Shown: in pieces, positions 19,163-28,744 of the stretch
How positions within the stretch are numbered: position 1 is the first letter of the stretch
How the letters are laid out: each line of letters begins with the position of its first letter
Assembly (NCBI RefSeq): GCF_039372665.1
Contig: NZ_CP134994.1
Span: 186,001-250,000, forward strand
Length of the DNA stretch: 64,000 nucleotides
Direction: 5' to 3'
From: Buchnera aphidicola (Ceratovacuna keduensis)
GTDB lineage: Bacteria; Pseudomonadota; Gammaproteobacteria; Enterobacterales; Enterobacteriaceae
Position numbers and translations under genes: made by a program
Notes under the pieces: model-generated
What the model saw: only the letters and a program-made list of their open reading frames with translations
The model's database searches: none
What the model was told of the DNA's origin: nothing

Positions 19163-19972
19163 CTATATTTTTGTAGATTCTTTAAATTTTTTTATTAAAT
19201 TATTAATTTTTTTAATTATTTTATTTTTATTATGTAAATATTTTTCTATTTGATTTACTATTATAGAACCACATATTACTCCATCTATTTTTGATTTTAA
19301 TATATTTTTTATTTGATTTTTTGAATATATTCCAAAACCTTGAATTAAAGGTATATCAGAAATTTTTTTTATTCTATTAGAAATAGTATCTGTATTAAAA
19401 ATTTTATTATTAAAAATTCCAGTTACACCTGGTTTAGAAATTATATATATATAATCATTAGACATTTTTATTATTTTATTTAATGTATAATCTTCTACAT
19501 TAGGAGGGCATAAAAAAATTTGTGAAACTTTATTTTTTAATGAATGTTTATAAAAAACACTTGATTCCTCAACAGGAACATCAACTATTAATATAGAATC
19601 TAAACCAACTTCATAACATTTTTTATAAAAATTTTTTATTCCATTACAAAAAACTATATTTGCATATGTTAATAATCCTATAGGTATTTTAAAATATTTT
19701 TTTCTTAAAATTTTTAAAATTTTAAAACATTTAGAAACAGTAATTTTAGAATTTATTGCTCTTAAATTTGCATTTTGTATTATAGGTCCATCACCAAAAG
19801 GATCTGAAAATGGAATTCCAACTTCAATAGCATCTGCACCATTTTTTATTATATTATCTATTATATTTAATGAAGTTTCAAAATTAGGATCACCTAGTAC
19901 TATAAATGGTATAAAACATTTTTCATTATTCTTTTTCAAATTTATAAAAAGATTATTATATCTTGTTTTCAT
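19163..19972 (-). CDS. trpA: Tryptophan synthase alpha chain
   Basis: Cleaves indole-3-glycerol phosphate to indole, which passes through a tunnel to TrpB. The catalytic Glu lies in AIEVGIPFSDP near residue 49, and the Asp in FGDGPIIQ near residue 60. The phosphate-binding loops are GVTGIF near 180 and QGFGIYSK near 210. The 269-residue length is the E. coli length. It starts 11 nt after trpB ends and is the last gene of trpDCBA. Tryptophan is an essential nutrient that such symbionts supply to aphids. Confidence 0.98.
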   Translation of the reverse strand: MKTRYNNLFINLKKNNEKCFIPFIVLGDPNFETSLNIIDNIIKNGADAIEVGIPFSDPFGDGPIIQNANLRAINSKITVSKCFKILKILRKKYFKIPIGLLTYANIVFCNGIKNFYKKCYEVGLDSILIVDVPVEESSVFYKHSLKNKVSQIFLCPPNVEDYTLNKIIKMSNDYIYIISKPGVTGIFNNKIFNTDTISNRIKKISDIPLIQGFGIYSKNQIKNILKSKIDGVICGSIIVNQIEKYLHNKNKIIKKINNLIKKFKESTKI

Positions 19973-19983
19973 AATATATATTT

Positions 19984-21156
19984 TTATTTTTTAACAAAAC
20001 TACTAACAGAATAAATATCTTTATCTCCTCTTCCAGATAAATTTACTATAATAGTTTGTTTTTTAATTGGATTTTTTTTAATTATTTTAATAGCATATGC
20101 TAATGCATGAGAAGATTCTAATGCTGGTATTATACCTTCTTTTTTACATAATATTTTAAATGCATCTACAGCATCTTTATCATTTATAGTAACATATTTT
20201 ACTTTTTTTATGTAATTTAACCATGCATGTTCAGGACCTACTGATGGAAAATCTAAACCAGCGGAAATTGAATGAGAATCTTTAATTTGTCCATAATTAT
20301 CTTGAATAATATTAGATTTCATTCCAAAATAAATTCCAATTTTTCCATATTTTAAAGATGCACCATTTTTATTATTATTTTTTCCTCCTGCTTCTACTCC
20401 TATTAATTTTATATTATCTTTATTTAAAAACTTAGAAAATATTCCTATTGCATTAGAACCACCACCTACGCAAGCTATTATTACATTAGGAAATTTATTT
20501 TCTAACTTAATAATTTGTTTTTTAGTTTCACTACTTATAATACTTTGAAATTTATGAACAATTGTAGGATAAGGATGCGGTCCAGCTGAAGTTCCTATCA
20601 TATAATGAGTATTATGATAATTATTAGACCAAGATCTTATTGCTTCATTACAAGCACTTTTTAAAGTTTTTGTTCCTGTGTTAACTGGAATTACTTTTGC
20701 TCCTAATAATTTCATTTTCATAACATTAGTATTTTGTCTATATATATCTTTACTACCCATATATATTTTACATTTTAAATCAAGTAAAGCACATACCATA
20801 GCTGTAGACACTCCATGTTGTCCAGCTCCAGTTTCTGCTATTATATTAGTTTTTTTCATTTTTTTTGTTAATAAAGCTTGACCAATAACTTGATTTATTT
20901 TATGAGCTCCACTATGTAATAAATCTTCTCTTTTTAAATATAATTTAGTATTTGTTCCAAAAGTAATATTTTTACACAAAGTTAATGGAGTTGGTCTTCC
21001 AGCATAATTATTTAATAGTTCTTTAAATTTTCTTATAAAATTTTTATTTTTAATATATTTTATAAAATATTTTTCTAATTGCAATAAAGCAGGAACTAAT
21101 ATTTGAGGAACATACATACCACCAAATTTTCCGAAATATGAATTTAAAATAGTCAT
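19984..21156 (-). CDS. trpB: Tryptophan synthase beta chain
   Basis: Condenses indole and serine to tryptophan using pyridoxal phosphate. The PLP lysine is in [13 protein letters not shown] near residue 87, the catalytic Glu in [11 protein letters not shown] near 109, the phosphate-binding glycines are in [12 protein letters not shown] near 232, and SGRGDKD is at the C-terminus. The 390-residue length is normal. The N-terminus [13 protein letters not shown] matches the family and fixes the start. It is 14 nt downstream of trpC. Confidence 0.98.
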   Translation of the reverse strand: MTILNSYFGKFGGMYVPQILVPALLQLEKYFIKYIKNKNFIRKFKELLNNYAGRPTPLTLCKNITFGTNTKLYLKREDLLHSGAHKINQVIGQALLTKKMKKTNIIAETGAGQHGVSTAMVCALLDLKCKIYMGSKDIYRQNTNVMKMKLLGAKVIPVNTGTKTLKSACNEAIRSWSNNYHNTHYMIGTSAGPHPYPTIVHKFQSIISSETKKQIIKLENKFPNVIIACVGGGSNAIGIFSKFLNKDNIKLIGVEAGGKNNNKNGASLKYGKIGIYFGMKSNIIQDNYGQIKDSHSISAGLDFPSVGPEHAWLNYIKKVKYVTINDKDAVDAFKILCKKEGIIPALESSHALAYAIKIIKKNPIKKQTIIVNLSGRGDKDIYSVSSFVKK

Positions 21157-21170
21157 TTTTAATAATTTCT

Positions 21171-22538
21171 TTATATTATATTGTTTTTTATTTTAAAAAA
21201 TATTTTTGATATTTTATTTTTATCTTTTATACCAATTTTTTTTTCTAATCCAGAATTTAAGTCTAATCCGTAGCATTTAGTATTTAATGCTTTTTTTAAA
21301 TTTTTAATGTTAATTCCTCCTGATAAAAATATTTTTTTCATATTTATTTTATTTAACAAAGACCAATTAAATGTCTTACCACTTCCAGGTATTATATTAT
21401 CTAAAATAATATAATTTACATTATTAAAATTTAGATTTGGAATACTGTTATTTATTCCTATAGCTTTCCATATATTAATATTTTTTTTTAAAACTTTTCT
21501 TAACATATTTATATATTCTTGATCTTCTTCACCATGTAATTGTACTGCATGTAAATTAAATTTTTCAGATATATATTTTATTTTATAAATTTTTTCATTT
21601 TTAAAAACTCCTACATATTTTATAGAATTACAAAAAAAAAGTTCTCTAGAATTTTTCAAATTAATATATCTATTAGAAGATTTTACAAAAATAATTCCTA
21701 TATATATAGCACCATAATAAGAAGAATATATAATATCTTTTTTTCTAGTTATTCCACATATTTTATTATTTCCAAAAATAATTTTTTTTATAGCCAAATC
21801 TATATTATTTTTAGACATTATAGATGATCCTATTAAAAATCCATTTACATATTTTTTTATATAATTAATGTCTGAATTATTAGATATTCCAGATTCACTA
21901 ATTACAATATTATTTTTAGGTATAAATTTATATAGTTCTTTAGTTTTTTTTATATCTATAGAAAAATCTTTTAAATTTCTATTGTTTATACCGAAAATTT
22001 CAGATTTTAAATTAATAGCTCTATCTATTTCAGTTTTATTATTTACTTCAGTTAATACACACAAATTCATAGATTTAGCTATTTTAAAAAATTTAATATA
22101 TTCATTGTCTTTTAAAATTGACAACATTAATAAAATAGCATCAGCACCTAAAAATCTAGATAAATAAATTTGATAATCATCTATAAAAAAATCTTTACAT
22201 AAAATTGGTAATTTTGTATGTTTTCTAACATATTTCAAATATTTTAAACTTCCATTAAAATATTTTTCTTCTGTAATTACTGATATTGCAGATGCATATT
22301 TATTATAGCATTTTACTATTTTTGAAATGTTAAAATTTTTGCAAATTAATCCTAAAGAAGGAGAAGATTTTTTAATTTCTAATATGAAAGAAGTTCCTTT
22401 TTTACTAATACAATTTTTAAAATTTAAGTTAGTATTTTTTATTAAATGTTTAAATTCATTTAATGGAAAATTTTTTTTTATTTTTTTTATATATTCTTTT
22501 TTATAATATAAAATTTTTTTTAAAAAATTTTTATTCAT
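21171..22538 (-). CDS. trpC: Bifunctional indole-3-glycerol phosphate synthase / phosphoribosylanthranilate isomerase
   Basis: The enterobacterial TrpC-TrpF fusion, 455 residues. The N-terminal half makes indole-3-glycerol phosphate: [16 protein letters not shown] near residue 50, LCKDFFID near 113, TEVNNKTE near 162, ISESGISN near 212. The C-terminal half is the isomerase: ICGITRKKD with the catalytic Cys near 257 and [18 protein letters not shown] with the catalytic Asp near 380. Its start overlaps the end of trpD by eight bases, which suggests coupled translation. Confidence 0.98.
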   Translation of the reverse strand: MNKNFLKKILYYKKEYIKKIKKNFPLNEFKHLIKNTNLNFKNCISKKGTSFILEIKKSSPSLGLICKNFNISKIVKCYNKYASAISVITEEKYFNGSLKYLKYVRKHTKLPILCKDFFIDDYQIYLSRFLGADAILLMLSILKDNEYIKFFKIAKSMNLCVLTEVNNKTEIDRAINLKSEIFGINNRNLKDFSIDIKKTKELYKFIPKNNIVISESGISNNSDINYIKKYVNGFLIGSSIMSKNNIDLAIKKIIFGNNKICGITRKKDIIYSSYYGAIYIGIIFVKSSNRYINLKNSRELFFCNSIKYVGVFKNEKIYKIKYISEKFNLHAVQLHGEEDQEYINMLRKVLKKNINIWKAIGINNSIPNLNFNNVNYIILDNIIPGSGKTFNWSLLNKINMKKIFLSGGINIKNLKKALNTKCYGLDLNSGLEKKIGIKDKNKISKIFFKIKNNII

Positions 22539-23523
22539 TTTTTTTCCTATTAGATATTTTTTCTATAAATTTTTTTATTACACCTTTTTTTATAAGTTTA
22601 AGAATATAATTAGCATTATATTTTATATTTTCTTCTCCAAAAGTTTTTAAAATTATAGAAACATTTGCTGATATAGTTTCTAAATATATATTGTCCCCTA
22701 TACCTTCAATAATATTTTTTGTACAATTTTTAATTTTTAAAATTTTTTTTTCATTATAAGTTTTAAAACCAAAATCTTCTGGATATATTTTATATTTTTT
22801 TATTTTTCCTTCATTTAATTCACTAACATATGTTGGTCCATATAAAGTTACTTCATCATAATTATTACTATGTACTGAAATTACTCTTTTATATTTTAAA
22901 ATTTTACAAATTTTAGTAATAATCGGTAATAATCTTAAATGATATACTCCTATAACAGATAAAGGAGGTCTAGAAGGATTTAATAATGGACCTATTAAAT
23001 TAAAAATTGTTCTTATTTTTAAATTTCTTCTTATATTCTTAACATGTTTAAAACTATTATAATATAGTGGTGATAATAAAAAACATATATTTAAATCATC
23101 TAAATTTTTTCTAGATTCTTCAGAAGAAATATTAATATTTATTTTATTTTTTTTTAAAAAATTAGCAGAACCGAATTTTCCAGTAATATTATAATTACAA
23201 TGTTTTGCTATTTTAAATCCAGCAGAAGCTGCTACTATTGCACTGATTGTAGAAATATTTATTCCATTTTTATAATCACCTCCTGTTCCTGTAATATCTG
23301 AAAATAAATATTTAGGACTATCAAAATTTTTTTTTCTTTTTAAAAAACTTTTTACTGCACCTAATATTTCGTATAAAGTTTCTTTTTTAGATTTCATTAA
23401 AACTATTGCTGATGTTATTTCAGAATTATTTATATTTTTATAATATATGTTTTTAAAAAGTTTATAACTTTCTAAAAAATTTAAATTTTTTAATTTATAC
23501 AATTTTTCAAATATTTTTTTCAT
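22531..23523 (-). CDS. trpD: Anthranilate phosphoribosyltransferase
   Basis: Transfers phosphoribose from PRPP to anthranilate. The gene is stand-alone (330 residues), without the N-terminal glutamine amidotransferase domain fused to E. coli TrpD. In Buchnera trpEG is often on a plasmid, and no trpE or trpG is in this window. GTGGDYKNGINIST near residue 82 and YDEVTLYGP near 224 are intact. The normally near-invariant KHGNR-SSKSGSAD block reads KHCNYNITGKFGSAN, with the Arg, several Ser and the final Asp replaced. It heads the trpDCBA unit. No attenuator or leader peptide was recognised in the 227 nt upstream. Confidence 0.96.
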   Translation of the reverse strand: MKKIFEKLYKLKNLNFLESYKLFKNIYYKNINNSEITSAIVLMKSKKETLYEILGAVKSFLKRKKNFDSPKYLFSDITGTGGDYKNGINISTISAIVAASAGFKIAKHCNYNITGKFGSANFLKKNKININISSEESRKNLDDLNICFLLSPLYYNSFKHVKNIRRNLKIRTIFNLIGPLLNPSRPPLSVIGVYHLRLLPIITKICKILKYKRVISVHSNNYDEVTLYGPTYVSELNEGKIKKYKIYPEDFGFKTYNEKKILKIKNCTKNIIEGIGDNIYLETISANVSIILKTFGEENIKYNANYILKLIKKGVIKKFIEKISNRKKNE

Positions 23524-23750
23524 ATTTTTAAATATAATTTAAAAAAAATATACATGAATTTATTCATAATATATAATTTTTAATTACTAAATTAATAGTA
23601 TTAATTTTAACATAATTATTTACAAAAATTTTATTAAAAATAATTATTAATAATAAATTTTTATATGAAAAAAAATAAATTTTAAATATTTTAAATATAT
23701 TATTTTAACAATCAAAAATGTTTTATTTAATTTAAATAATTAATAAAATA

Positions 23751-24521
23751 TTAAAAAATTATTTTTTTAATACTTCTATTATTACCTACAATAACAGTAT
23801 TATTGTTAATGTTAATATTAAAATTTTTTAATATTTTGTTAGTTAAACCTCCTGACTCTTTAACTTGTAATTCTCCTGACAAAAAATTAAAAATATTATC
23901 TTTTTCAATTATTAAACAATCTAATCTTCCAGATGCAACATATGCAAAATCAAGAATATCAGATCCTGTCATTCTAATTTTAATGTTTTTTTTTAAAAGC
24001 ATTTTAAATATTTCTATATATTTATTTTTTACTAATTTATTTTCTTTAGAAATATTAATAGATAAAATTATATTATTATTTATTTTTTTATTATTGCATC
24101 TCATTCTATATCCATTTAATTTAGATCCTTCTCCTTTTATAGAAGTAAATAATTCATTTCTTAATGGATCATATATAACTGACATAAAAATATTATTATT
24201 AATAAAATTTGATATTAAAGTGCAAAAATGAGGAAATTTATTATTAAAATTAAAAAGACCATCTAAAGAATTTATAAACCAATATATTTTTGTTTTTTTT
24301 AATTTAAAATTAATATTTTTATCAGTTATATAAATATGATTAGGATAATATTTATGTATTTCATTAATTATTATATTTTCAGATTTTTTAATTATTTCAT
24401 TAAAAAATAAATAATTTCCATCATATTTTTTTTCAAAAAAAAAATTAGAATCATAACATTTTATAATAAAATTTCCTGCTTTCCTAATTGCAGAAGTAGC
24501 AATATTTATCATAGGATTCAT
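23751..24521 (-). CDS. suhB: SuhB, inositol-monophosphatase-fold protein, probably catalytically inactive
   Basis: The N-terminus MNPMINIATSAIRKAGNFI and the block YDPLRNELFTSIKGEGSKLNGYRMR identify SuhB, and the first ~100 residues align to E. coli SuhB without gaps. The metal and catalytic positions have decayed: E67 is Asp, E68 is Lys, D84 is Asn, T89 is Leu, and the WDFAAGE Asp is Asn (FNFLSGE). Only D87 remains of the main set. The ORF is still intact at 256 residues. E. coli SuhB also acts in boxA-dependent rRNA antitermination with NusA, a role not thought to need phosphatase activity. I infer that this is the retained function. Confidence 0.93.
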   Translation of the reverse strand: MNPMINIATSAIRKAGNFIIKCYDSNFFFEKKYDGNYLFFNEIIKKSENIIINEIHKYYPNHIYITDKNINFKLKKTKIYWFINSLDGLFNFNNKFPHFCTLISNFINNNIFMSVIYDPLRNELFTSIKGEGSKLNGYRMRCNNKKINNNIILSINISKENKLVKNKYIEIFKMLLKKNIKIRMTGSDILDFAYVASGRLDCLIIEKDNIFNFLSGELQVKESGGLTNKILKNFNININNNTVIVGNNRSIKKIIF

Positions 24522-24771
24522 AATTATAATTACCTCATATCATAAAATTAAAAAAATGTTTATAAAAAATAAACTATATTATTAATATATTTATAATAAA
24601 AAAAATAATAAAATTTTAAAATTTTATTATAATAAAATTTTTAATAATAAAAATATTGAGTAAAACTAATTATTAAAACAAAAATATATAATAAATTTTT
24701 ATTATTATTCTTTTATTAAAAGTTTACAATAGAAATATTATAATTAATATATTTTAAAAATATAAAAAATT

Positions 24772-26049
24772 ATGAAAAAAAATATAAAATCTATAAAAGG
24801 AATGAATGATTATATAGATAATAAATTATTTTTATATAATTATTTAATAAAAGTTTGTAAAAGTATATTAAAAAAATATTGTTATGAAGAAATAAAAACT
24901 CCAATAATAGAAAGTACTGAACTTTTTAAAATGTCTATAGGAAATAACACTGATATTATAGAAAAAGAAATGTATTCATTCATTGATAAAAATAATAAAG
25001 AAATTACTTTAAGACCTGAAGGAACTTCTGGATGTATGAGATCAATAATAGAAAATAATTTATTATATAAAAATAAAACACAAAAATTATGGTATTTTGG
25101 TCAAATGTTTAGACACGAAAATACACAAAAAGGAAGATATAGAGAATTTCATCAATTTGGTGTAGAAACAATAGGAATAAAAGATATATATATAGAATTA
25201 GAAATAATTTTAATAACAAGAAAAATATGGAAATTTTTAGGAATTTTAAATTATTTAAATTTAGAAATAAATTCTATAGGATCTAAAAAAGATAGAAAAA
25301 AATATAAAAAAAAATTAAATAATTTTTTAAAAGATAAAAAAAATATTATAAAAAAATATTATAAAAAAAATTATAAAAAAAATCCTTTTAGACTTTTTGA
25401 AAGTAATAATTACTATATAAAAAAAATGTTAAAAAATTCTCCTAAATTATTTGATAATTTAAGTAAAAAATCATTATTAAGATTTAAAAATTTAACAAAT
25501 TATCTAAAAAAATTTAAAGTAAAATATTATATTAATAAAAATTTAGTAAGAGGTTTAAATTATTATAATGATACAGTTTTTGAATGGAAAAATAAAAAAT
25601 TAAAATCACAACAAACAATATGTGCTGGAGGACGTTACGATAAATTATCATATTCATTAAATAATGAATGTATACCTGCATTTGGATTTGCAATAGGAAT
25701 AGAAAGATTAATGATATTAATGAATATGTTAAAAAAAAATAATCTCAATAAAAATATAATAGATATAGAAATAATATCTTTAGAAAAAAAATCAATTTTA
25801 AAATCTTTAATGATATCAGAAAAAATAAGAAAAAAATTTCCAAAATTAAAAATATTTTTAAATCTTTCTAATGAAAAATTAAAAAAAAAACTTAGTAAAT
25901 CTAACAAAAATAATGTAAAAACTATTTTATTTATAGGAAAAAAAGAGATAAAAAATAATTACTATACTTTTAAAAACTTAAATAACAAAATACAAAAAAA
26001 ATATTGTTATAAAAATCTTATAAAAAAAATTCATAATTTATTTAAATAA
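24772..26049 (+). CDS. hisS: Histidyl-tRNA synthetase
   Basis: A class II synthetase for tRNA-His. Motif 2 is FRHENTQKGRYREFHQFG near residues 113-130, followed by GVETIG. The histidine-binding LVRGLNYYNDTVFEW is near residue 258. Motif 3 is AFGFAIGIERLMIL near residues 304-317. The 425-residue length is the E. coli length (424). The N-terminal KSIKGMNDY is typical and supports the start. There is no Shine-Dalgarno-like sequence. It is 44 nt upstream of glyA. Confidence 0.98.
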   Translation: MKKNIKSIKGMNDYIDNKLFLYNYLIKVCKSILKKYCYEEIKTPIIESTELFKMSIGNNTDIIEKEMYSFIDKNNKEITLRPEGTSGCMRSIIENNLLYKNKTQKLWYFGQMFRHENTQKGRYREFHQFGVETIGIKDIYIELEIILITRKIWKFLGILNYLNLEINSIGSKKDRKKYKKKLNNFLKDKKNIIKKYYKKNYKKNPFRLFESNNYYIKKMLKNSPKLFDNLSKKSLLRFKNLTNYLKKFKVKYYINKNLVRGLNYYNDTVFEWKNKKLKSQQTICAGGRYDKLSYSLNNECIPAFGFAIGIERLMILMNMLKKNNLNKNIIDIEIISLEKKSILKSLMISEKIRKKFPKLKIFLNLSNEKLKKKLSKSNKNNVKTILFIGKKEIKNNYYTFKNLNNKIQKKYCYKNLIKKIHNLFK

Positions 26050-26093
26050 AATAAATAATTTTATATTTTTTTTTTATTAATATAGGAAAAAAT

Positions 26094-27344
26094 ATGTTTA
26101 ATATAAATAATAATATTAACAATGATAAAAAAATTTTAGATATATTAAATAAAGAAAAAGAAAGACAAGAAAATCAAATAACTTTAATAGCATCAGAAAA
26201 TTATGCAAGTAAAGCAGTTTTAGATGCTCAAGGAACTATTTTTACTAATAAATATGCTGAAGGAAATATAAAAAATAGATATTATGCTGGATGTAAATAT
26301 ATGGATGAAATAGAAAAAATAGCTATATATAGAGCAAAAAAATTGTTTAAAGTAAAATATGTCAATGTACAACCACATTCTGGATCACAAGCAAATTTTG
26401 CAGCTTATTTATCTGTTTTAAATAAAGGTGATACTGTTTTAGGAATGAAACTATCTCATGGAGGACACTTAACACATGGTTCTAAAGTAAATTTTTCAGG
26501 AAAATTATATAATTTTATATATTATAAAACAAATAATTTAGGAGAAATAAACTATTTAGAATTAGAAAGAATTGCTATTAAATATAAACCAAAAATGATA
26601 GTAGGAGGATTTTCTTCATATTCAGGAAATTGCAATTGGAAAAAAATGAGAAATATTGCTGATAAAATAAAAGCATATTTATTAGTAGACATATCTCATA
26701 TAGCAGGTCTTATATTAGCTGGTTTATATAAAAACCCAATTCCATATGCACATATAGTAACTAGTACTACTCATAAGACTTTAGGTGGTCCTAGAGGAGG
26801 TATTATAATGTCTAATATTAAGGATAAAAATATTTTAAAAAAAATAGATATGTCTGTGTTTCCAGGAACTCAAGGGGGACCATTAATGCATGTTATTTTA
26901 GCTAAAGCTATATCATTTAAAGAAGCTATGAGCAATAATTTTAAAAAATATCAAATACAAATAATAAAAAATGTTAATATTATGATAAATCAATTTAAAA
27001 AAGAAAAATTTAATATAGTATTTAAAAAATCTTTTAATCATTTATTTATGATAGATTTAAGAAAAAATAATTCTACTGGAATAGAAATAGAAAATATTTT
27101 ATCAAAAGCTAATATAATAGTAAATAAAAATAGTATACCAGATGATAAATTAAATCATTTTATTACATCGGGTATAAGAATAGGAACTCCTGCAATTACA
27201 AGAAGAGGATTTAAAGAAAAAGAATCTAAAAAAATATCAAAATGGATTATAAAAATAATAAAAAATAAAAAAAATATAGAAATTGTTAAAAATATAAAAA
27301 ATAAAGTAAAAATTTTATGTAAAAAATATCCAGTATATAAATAA
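26094..27344 (+). CDS. glyA: Serine hydroxymethyltransferase
   Basis: Interconverts serine and glycine and charges tetrahydrofolate with one-carbon units. The PLP lysine is in TSTTHKTLGGPRGG near residue 229. QVTLIASENYAS-like QITLIASENYAS near residue 28 and PHSGSQANFAAY near 97 are conserved. The 416-residue length is normal (417). An AGGAAAA stretch lies about 6 nt before the ATG. A strong terminator hairpin follows at 27364. Confidence 0.98.
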   Translation: MFNINNNINNDKKILDILNKEKERQENQITLIASENYASKAVLDAQGTIFTNKYAEGNIKNRYYAGCKYMDEIEKIAIYRAKKLFKVKYVNVQPHSGSQANFAAYLSVLNKGDTVLGMKLSHGGHLTHGSKVNFSGKLYNFIYYKTNNLGEINYLELERIAIKYKPKMIVGGFSSYSGNCNWKKMRNIADKIKAYLLVDISHIAGLILAGLYKNPIPYAHIVTSTTHKTLGGPRGGIIMSNIKDKNILKKIDMSVFPGTQGGPLMHVILAKAISFKEAMSNNFKKYQIQIIKNVNIMINQFKKEKFNIVFKKSFNHLFMIDLRKNNSTGIEIENILSKANIIVNKNSIPDDKLNHFITSGIRIGTPAITRRGFKEKESKKISKWIIKIIKNKKNIEIVKNIKNKVKILCKKYPVYK

Positions 27345-27363
27345 ATATATTTATTTTTAATAA

Positions 27364-27410
27364 GATTGTGTTTTTCAAAAAATATTGATAACACAATCAT
27401 ATTTTTTTTT
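27364..27410 (+). terminator. Rho-independent terminator of glyA
   Basis: A 9-bp stem GATTGTGTT/AACACAATC (27364-27372 with 27390-27398) is followed by AT and ten Ts to 27410. This is a classic layout and one of the clearer terminators in the window. Confidence 0.75.
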
Positions 27411-27432
27411 ATAAAATTTTTAATAAAAATAT

Positions 27433-28419
27433 TTATAAATCAAAAAAATTTATCCAAACTGGATTTCCTCCAACAAAAAAATTTTTTATTAAAAATGTTA
27501 AATCACCGTTTTTTTTATTTATTTTATATAATGTTATATTATTTGATTTTTCTCCTGCCACTATTAAATAATTTCCAGAAGAATCTATTCTAAACGTTCT
27601 TGGTTGACATTCAGTTTTATAACATTTTAAAAATTTTAAATTACAATTTTTTTTTTTAATTTTAAAAGATATTATAACATTTTTTTTTCTATCAGAAGCA
27701 TATAAATATTTATTACATGGAGTTATTTCTATTTCTGAAGACCAAAATTTTTTTTTTTTATTTGGAAATAAACTTATATTTTGCAATATTTTTATTTTTT
27801 TTTTAATTTTTATAGTAGATATAGTTCCATTTAATTCATTTATTATATATATAAATTTTTTATTTTTATGAATTACAAAATGTCTAGGACCAAAATTTTT
27901 TCCAACTTTTATATATGAAATCAAATTTTTTTTTATATTATATAAATTAGACATTTTTAAATAATAAAGTCTGTCTTTTTTTAAAGAAGTAAAAAAAAGA
28001 AAATTATCATCTTTAGTAACTAATGAAAAATGACATCCATATATATTTAAAAAAGTATTAAATTTTTTGTAAGGAACATAATATTTATTTATTTTATATA
28101 ATTCTAAACAATTTCCATGAAAAGAACTACTAAACAACAATTTATATTTTAAATTTATATTAATATGATTAGAAGGATATTTTATATTTATACTAATTTT
28201 TTTTTTTAAAGTTCCATCTTTTAATATATTAAACATTAATATTTTATTTTTTTTTCTAACTCCAACATATAAAATTTTTTTTTTATTTAATATATGTATA
28301 GGTTGAATGTTTCCAGATATTTTTACATTTTGTAAAGTTTTAAATGACATATTATTATTAATTTTTAAAACTTTTATTATATTTTTATTAGGTAAAGATA
28401 TATATACTATTTTTTTCAT
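27433..28419 (-). CDS. pgl: 6-Phosphogluconolactonase (YbhE/Pgl beta-propeller type)
   Basis: Hydrolyses 6-phosphogluconolactone made by Zwf (48849-50297). The 328-residue length matches the E. coli seven-bladed propeller enzyme (331). Repeated blade signatures include YVGVRKKNKI near residue 52, KVGKNFGPRHFVIHKNKKFI near 165, NELNGTISTI near 190, YLYASDRKKNVIISF near 235, and CQPRTFRIDSSGNYLIVAGE near 275. The charged residues typical of the lactonase remain around GPRHFV and QPRTF. It is convergent with glyA. Confidence 0.95.
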   Translation of the reverse strand: MKKIVYISLPNKNIIKVLKINNNMSFKTLQNVKISGNIQPIHILNKKKILYVGVRKKNKILMFNILKDGTLKKKISINIKYPSNHININLKYKLLFSSSFHGNCLELYKINKYYVPYKKFNTFLNIYGCHFSLVTKDDNFLFFTSLKKDRLYYLKMSNLYNIKKNLISYIKVGKNFGPRHFVIHKNKKFIYIINELNGTISTIKIKKKIKILQNISLFPNKKKKFWSSEIEITPCNKYLYASDRKKNVIISFKIKKKNCNLKFLKCYKTECQPRTFRIDSSGNYLIVAGEKSNNITLYKINKKNGDLTFLIKNFFVGGNPVWINFFDL

Positions 28420-28472
28420 TTTTTTAACTTTTAATATAAATATTTTATTTTAATAAAAAAGTTTTAACATAA

Positions 28473-28504
28473 AAATAAATAAATTTATATAAATTTATTT
28501 ATTT
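28473..28504. repeat. Perfect 32-bp A/T palindrome
   Basis: The left arm 28473-28487 is the exact reverse complement of 28490-28504, with a 2-nt centre. It contains no G or C. It could form a hairpin in the pgl leader or a protein-binding site, or be chance in A/T-only DNA. Confidence 0.5.
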
Positions 28505-28616
28505 AAAATAAATTTTTTATATATTTTAATTATATAAATTATATTATAAAATTATTTTTTAAATATATATAAAATTTAATATTAAAAATATTTTCATAAA
28601 ATATTTTTTATTAACT

Positions 28617-28645
28617 TTGCATTTGTCAAATAAAAAAAATATAAT
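28617..28645 (+). promoter_or_regulatory. Candidate sigma-70 promoter of gapA
   Basis: TTGCAT at 28617-28622, a 17-base spacer, and a perfect TATAAT at 28640-28645 lie about 100 nt before the gapA ATG. The spacing and the G/C-containing -35 make it better than the many chance TATAAT matches here. The start site is inferred. Confidence 0.5.
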
Positions 28646-28744
28646 GTTATAACTATATTTATAATAAAAATGTTTACTATATATAATTATTTATAATAAA
28701 ATATTTTATTAAATTTTAAAATATATGTTTTTTATGGTAAAAAT

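Larger units (their letters stand above)
28420..28744. other. Divergent intergenic region pgl/gapA
   Basis: These 325 bases hold no gene. They contain a perfect 32-bp A/T palindrome (28473-28504) close to the pgl start and the candidate gapA promoter at 28617-28645. The rest is low-complexity A/T. Confidence 0.7.

Noticed and set aside
23589..23607. A/T hairpin upstream of trpD as a trp attenuator
   Set aside because: No leader peptide with Trp codons and no G+C stem is present, and the repeat is only 9 bp of A/T.
23803..24231. A 142-codon frame antisense to suhB
   Set aside because: It is hydrophobic low-complexity sequence produced by the reverse complement of a Lys/Asn-rich gene, with no family features.
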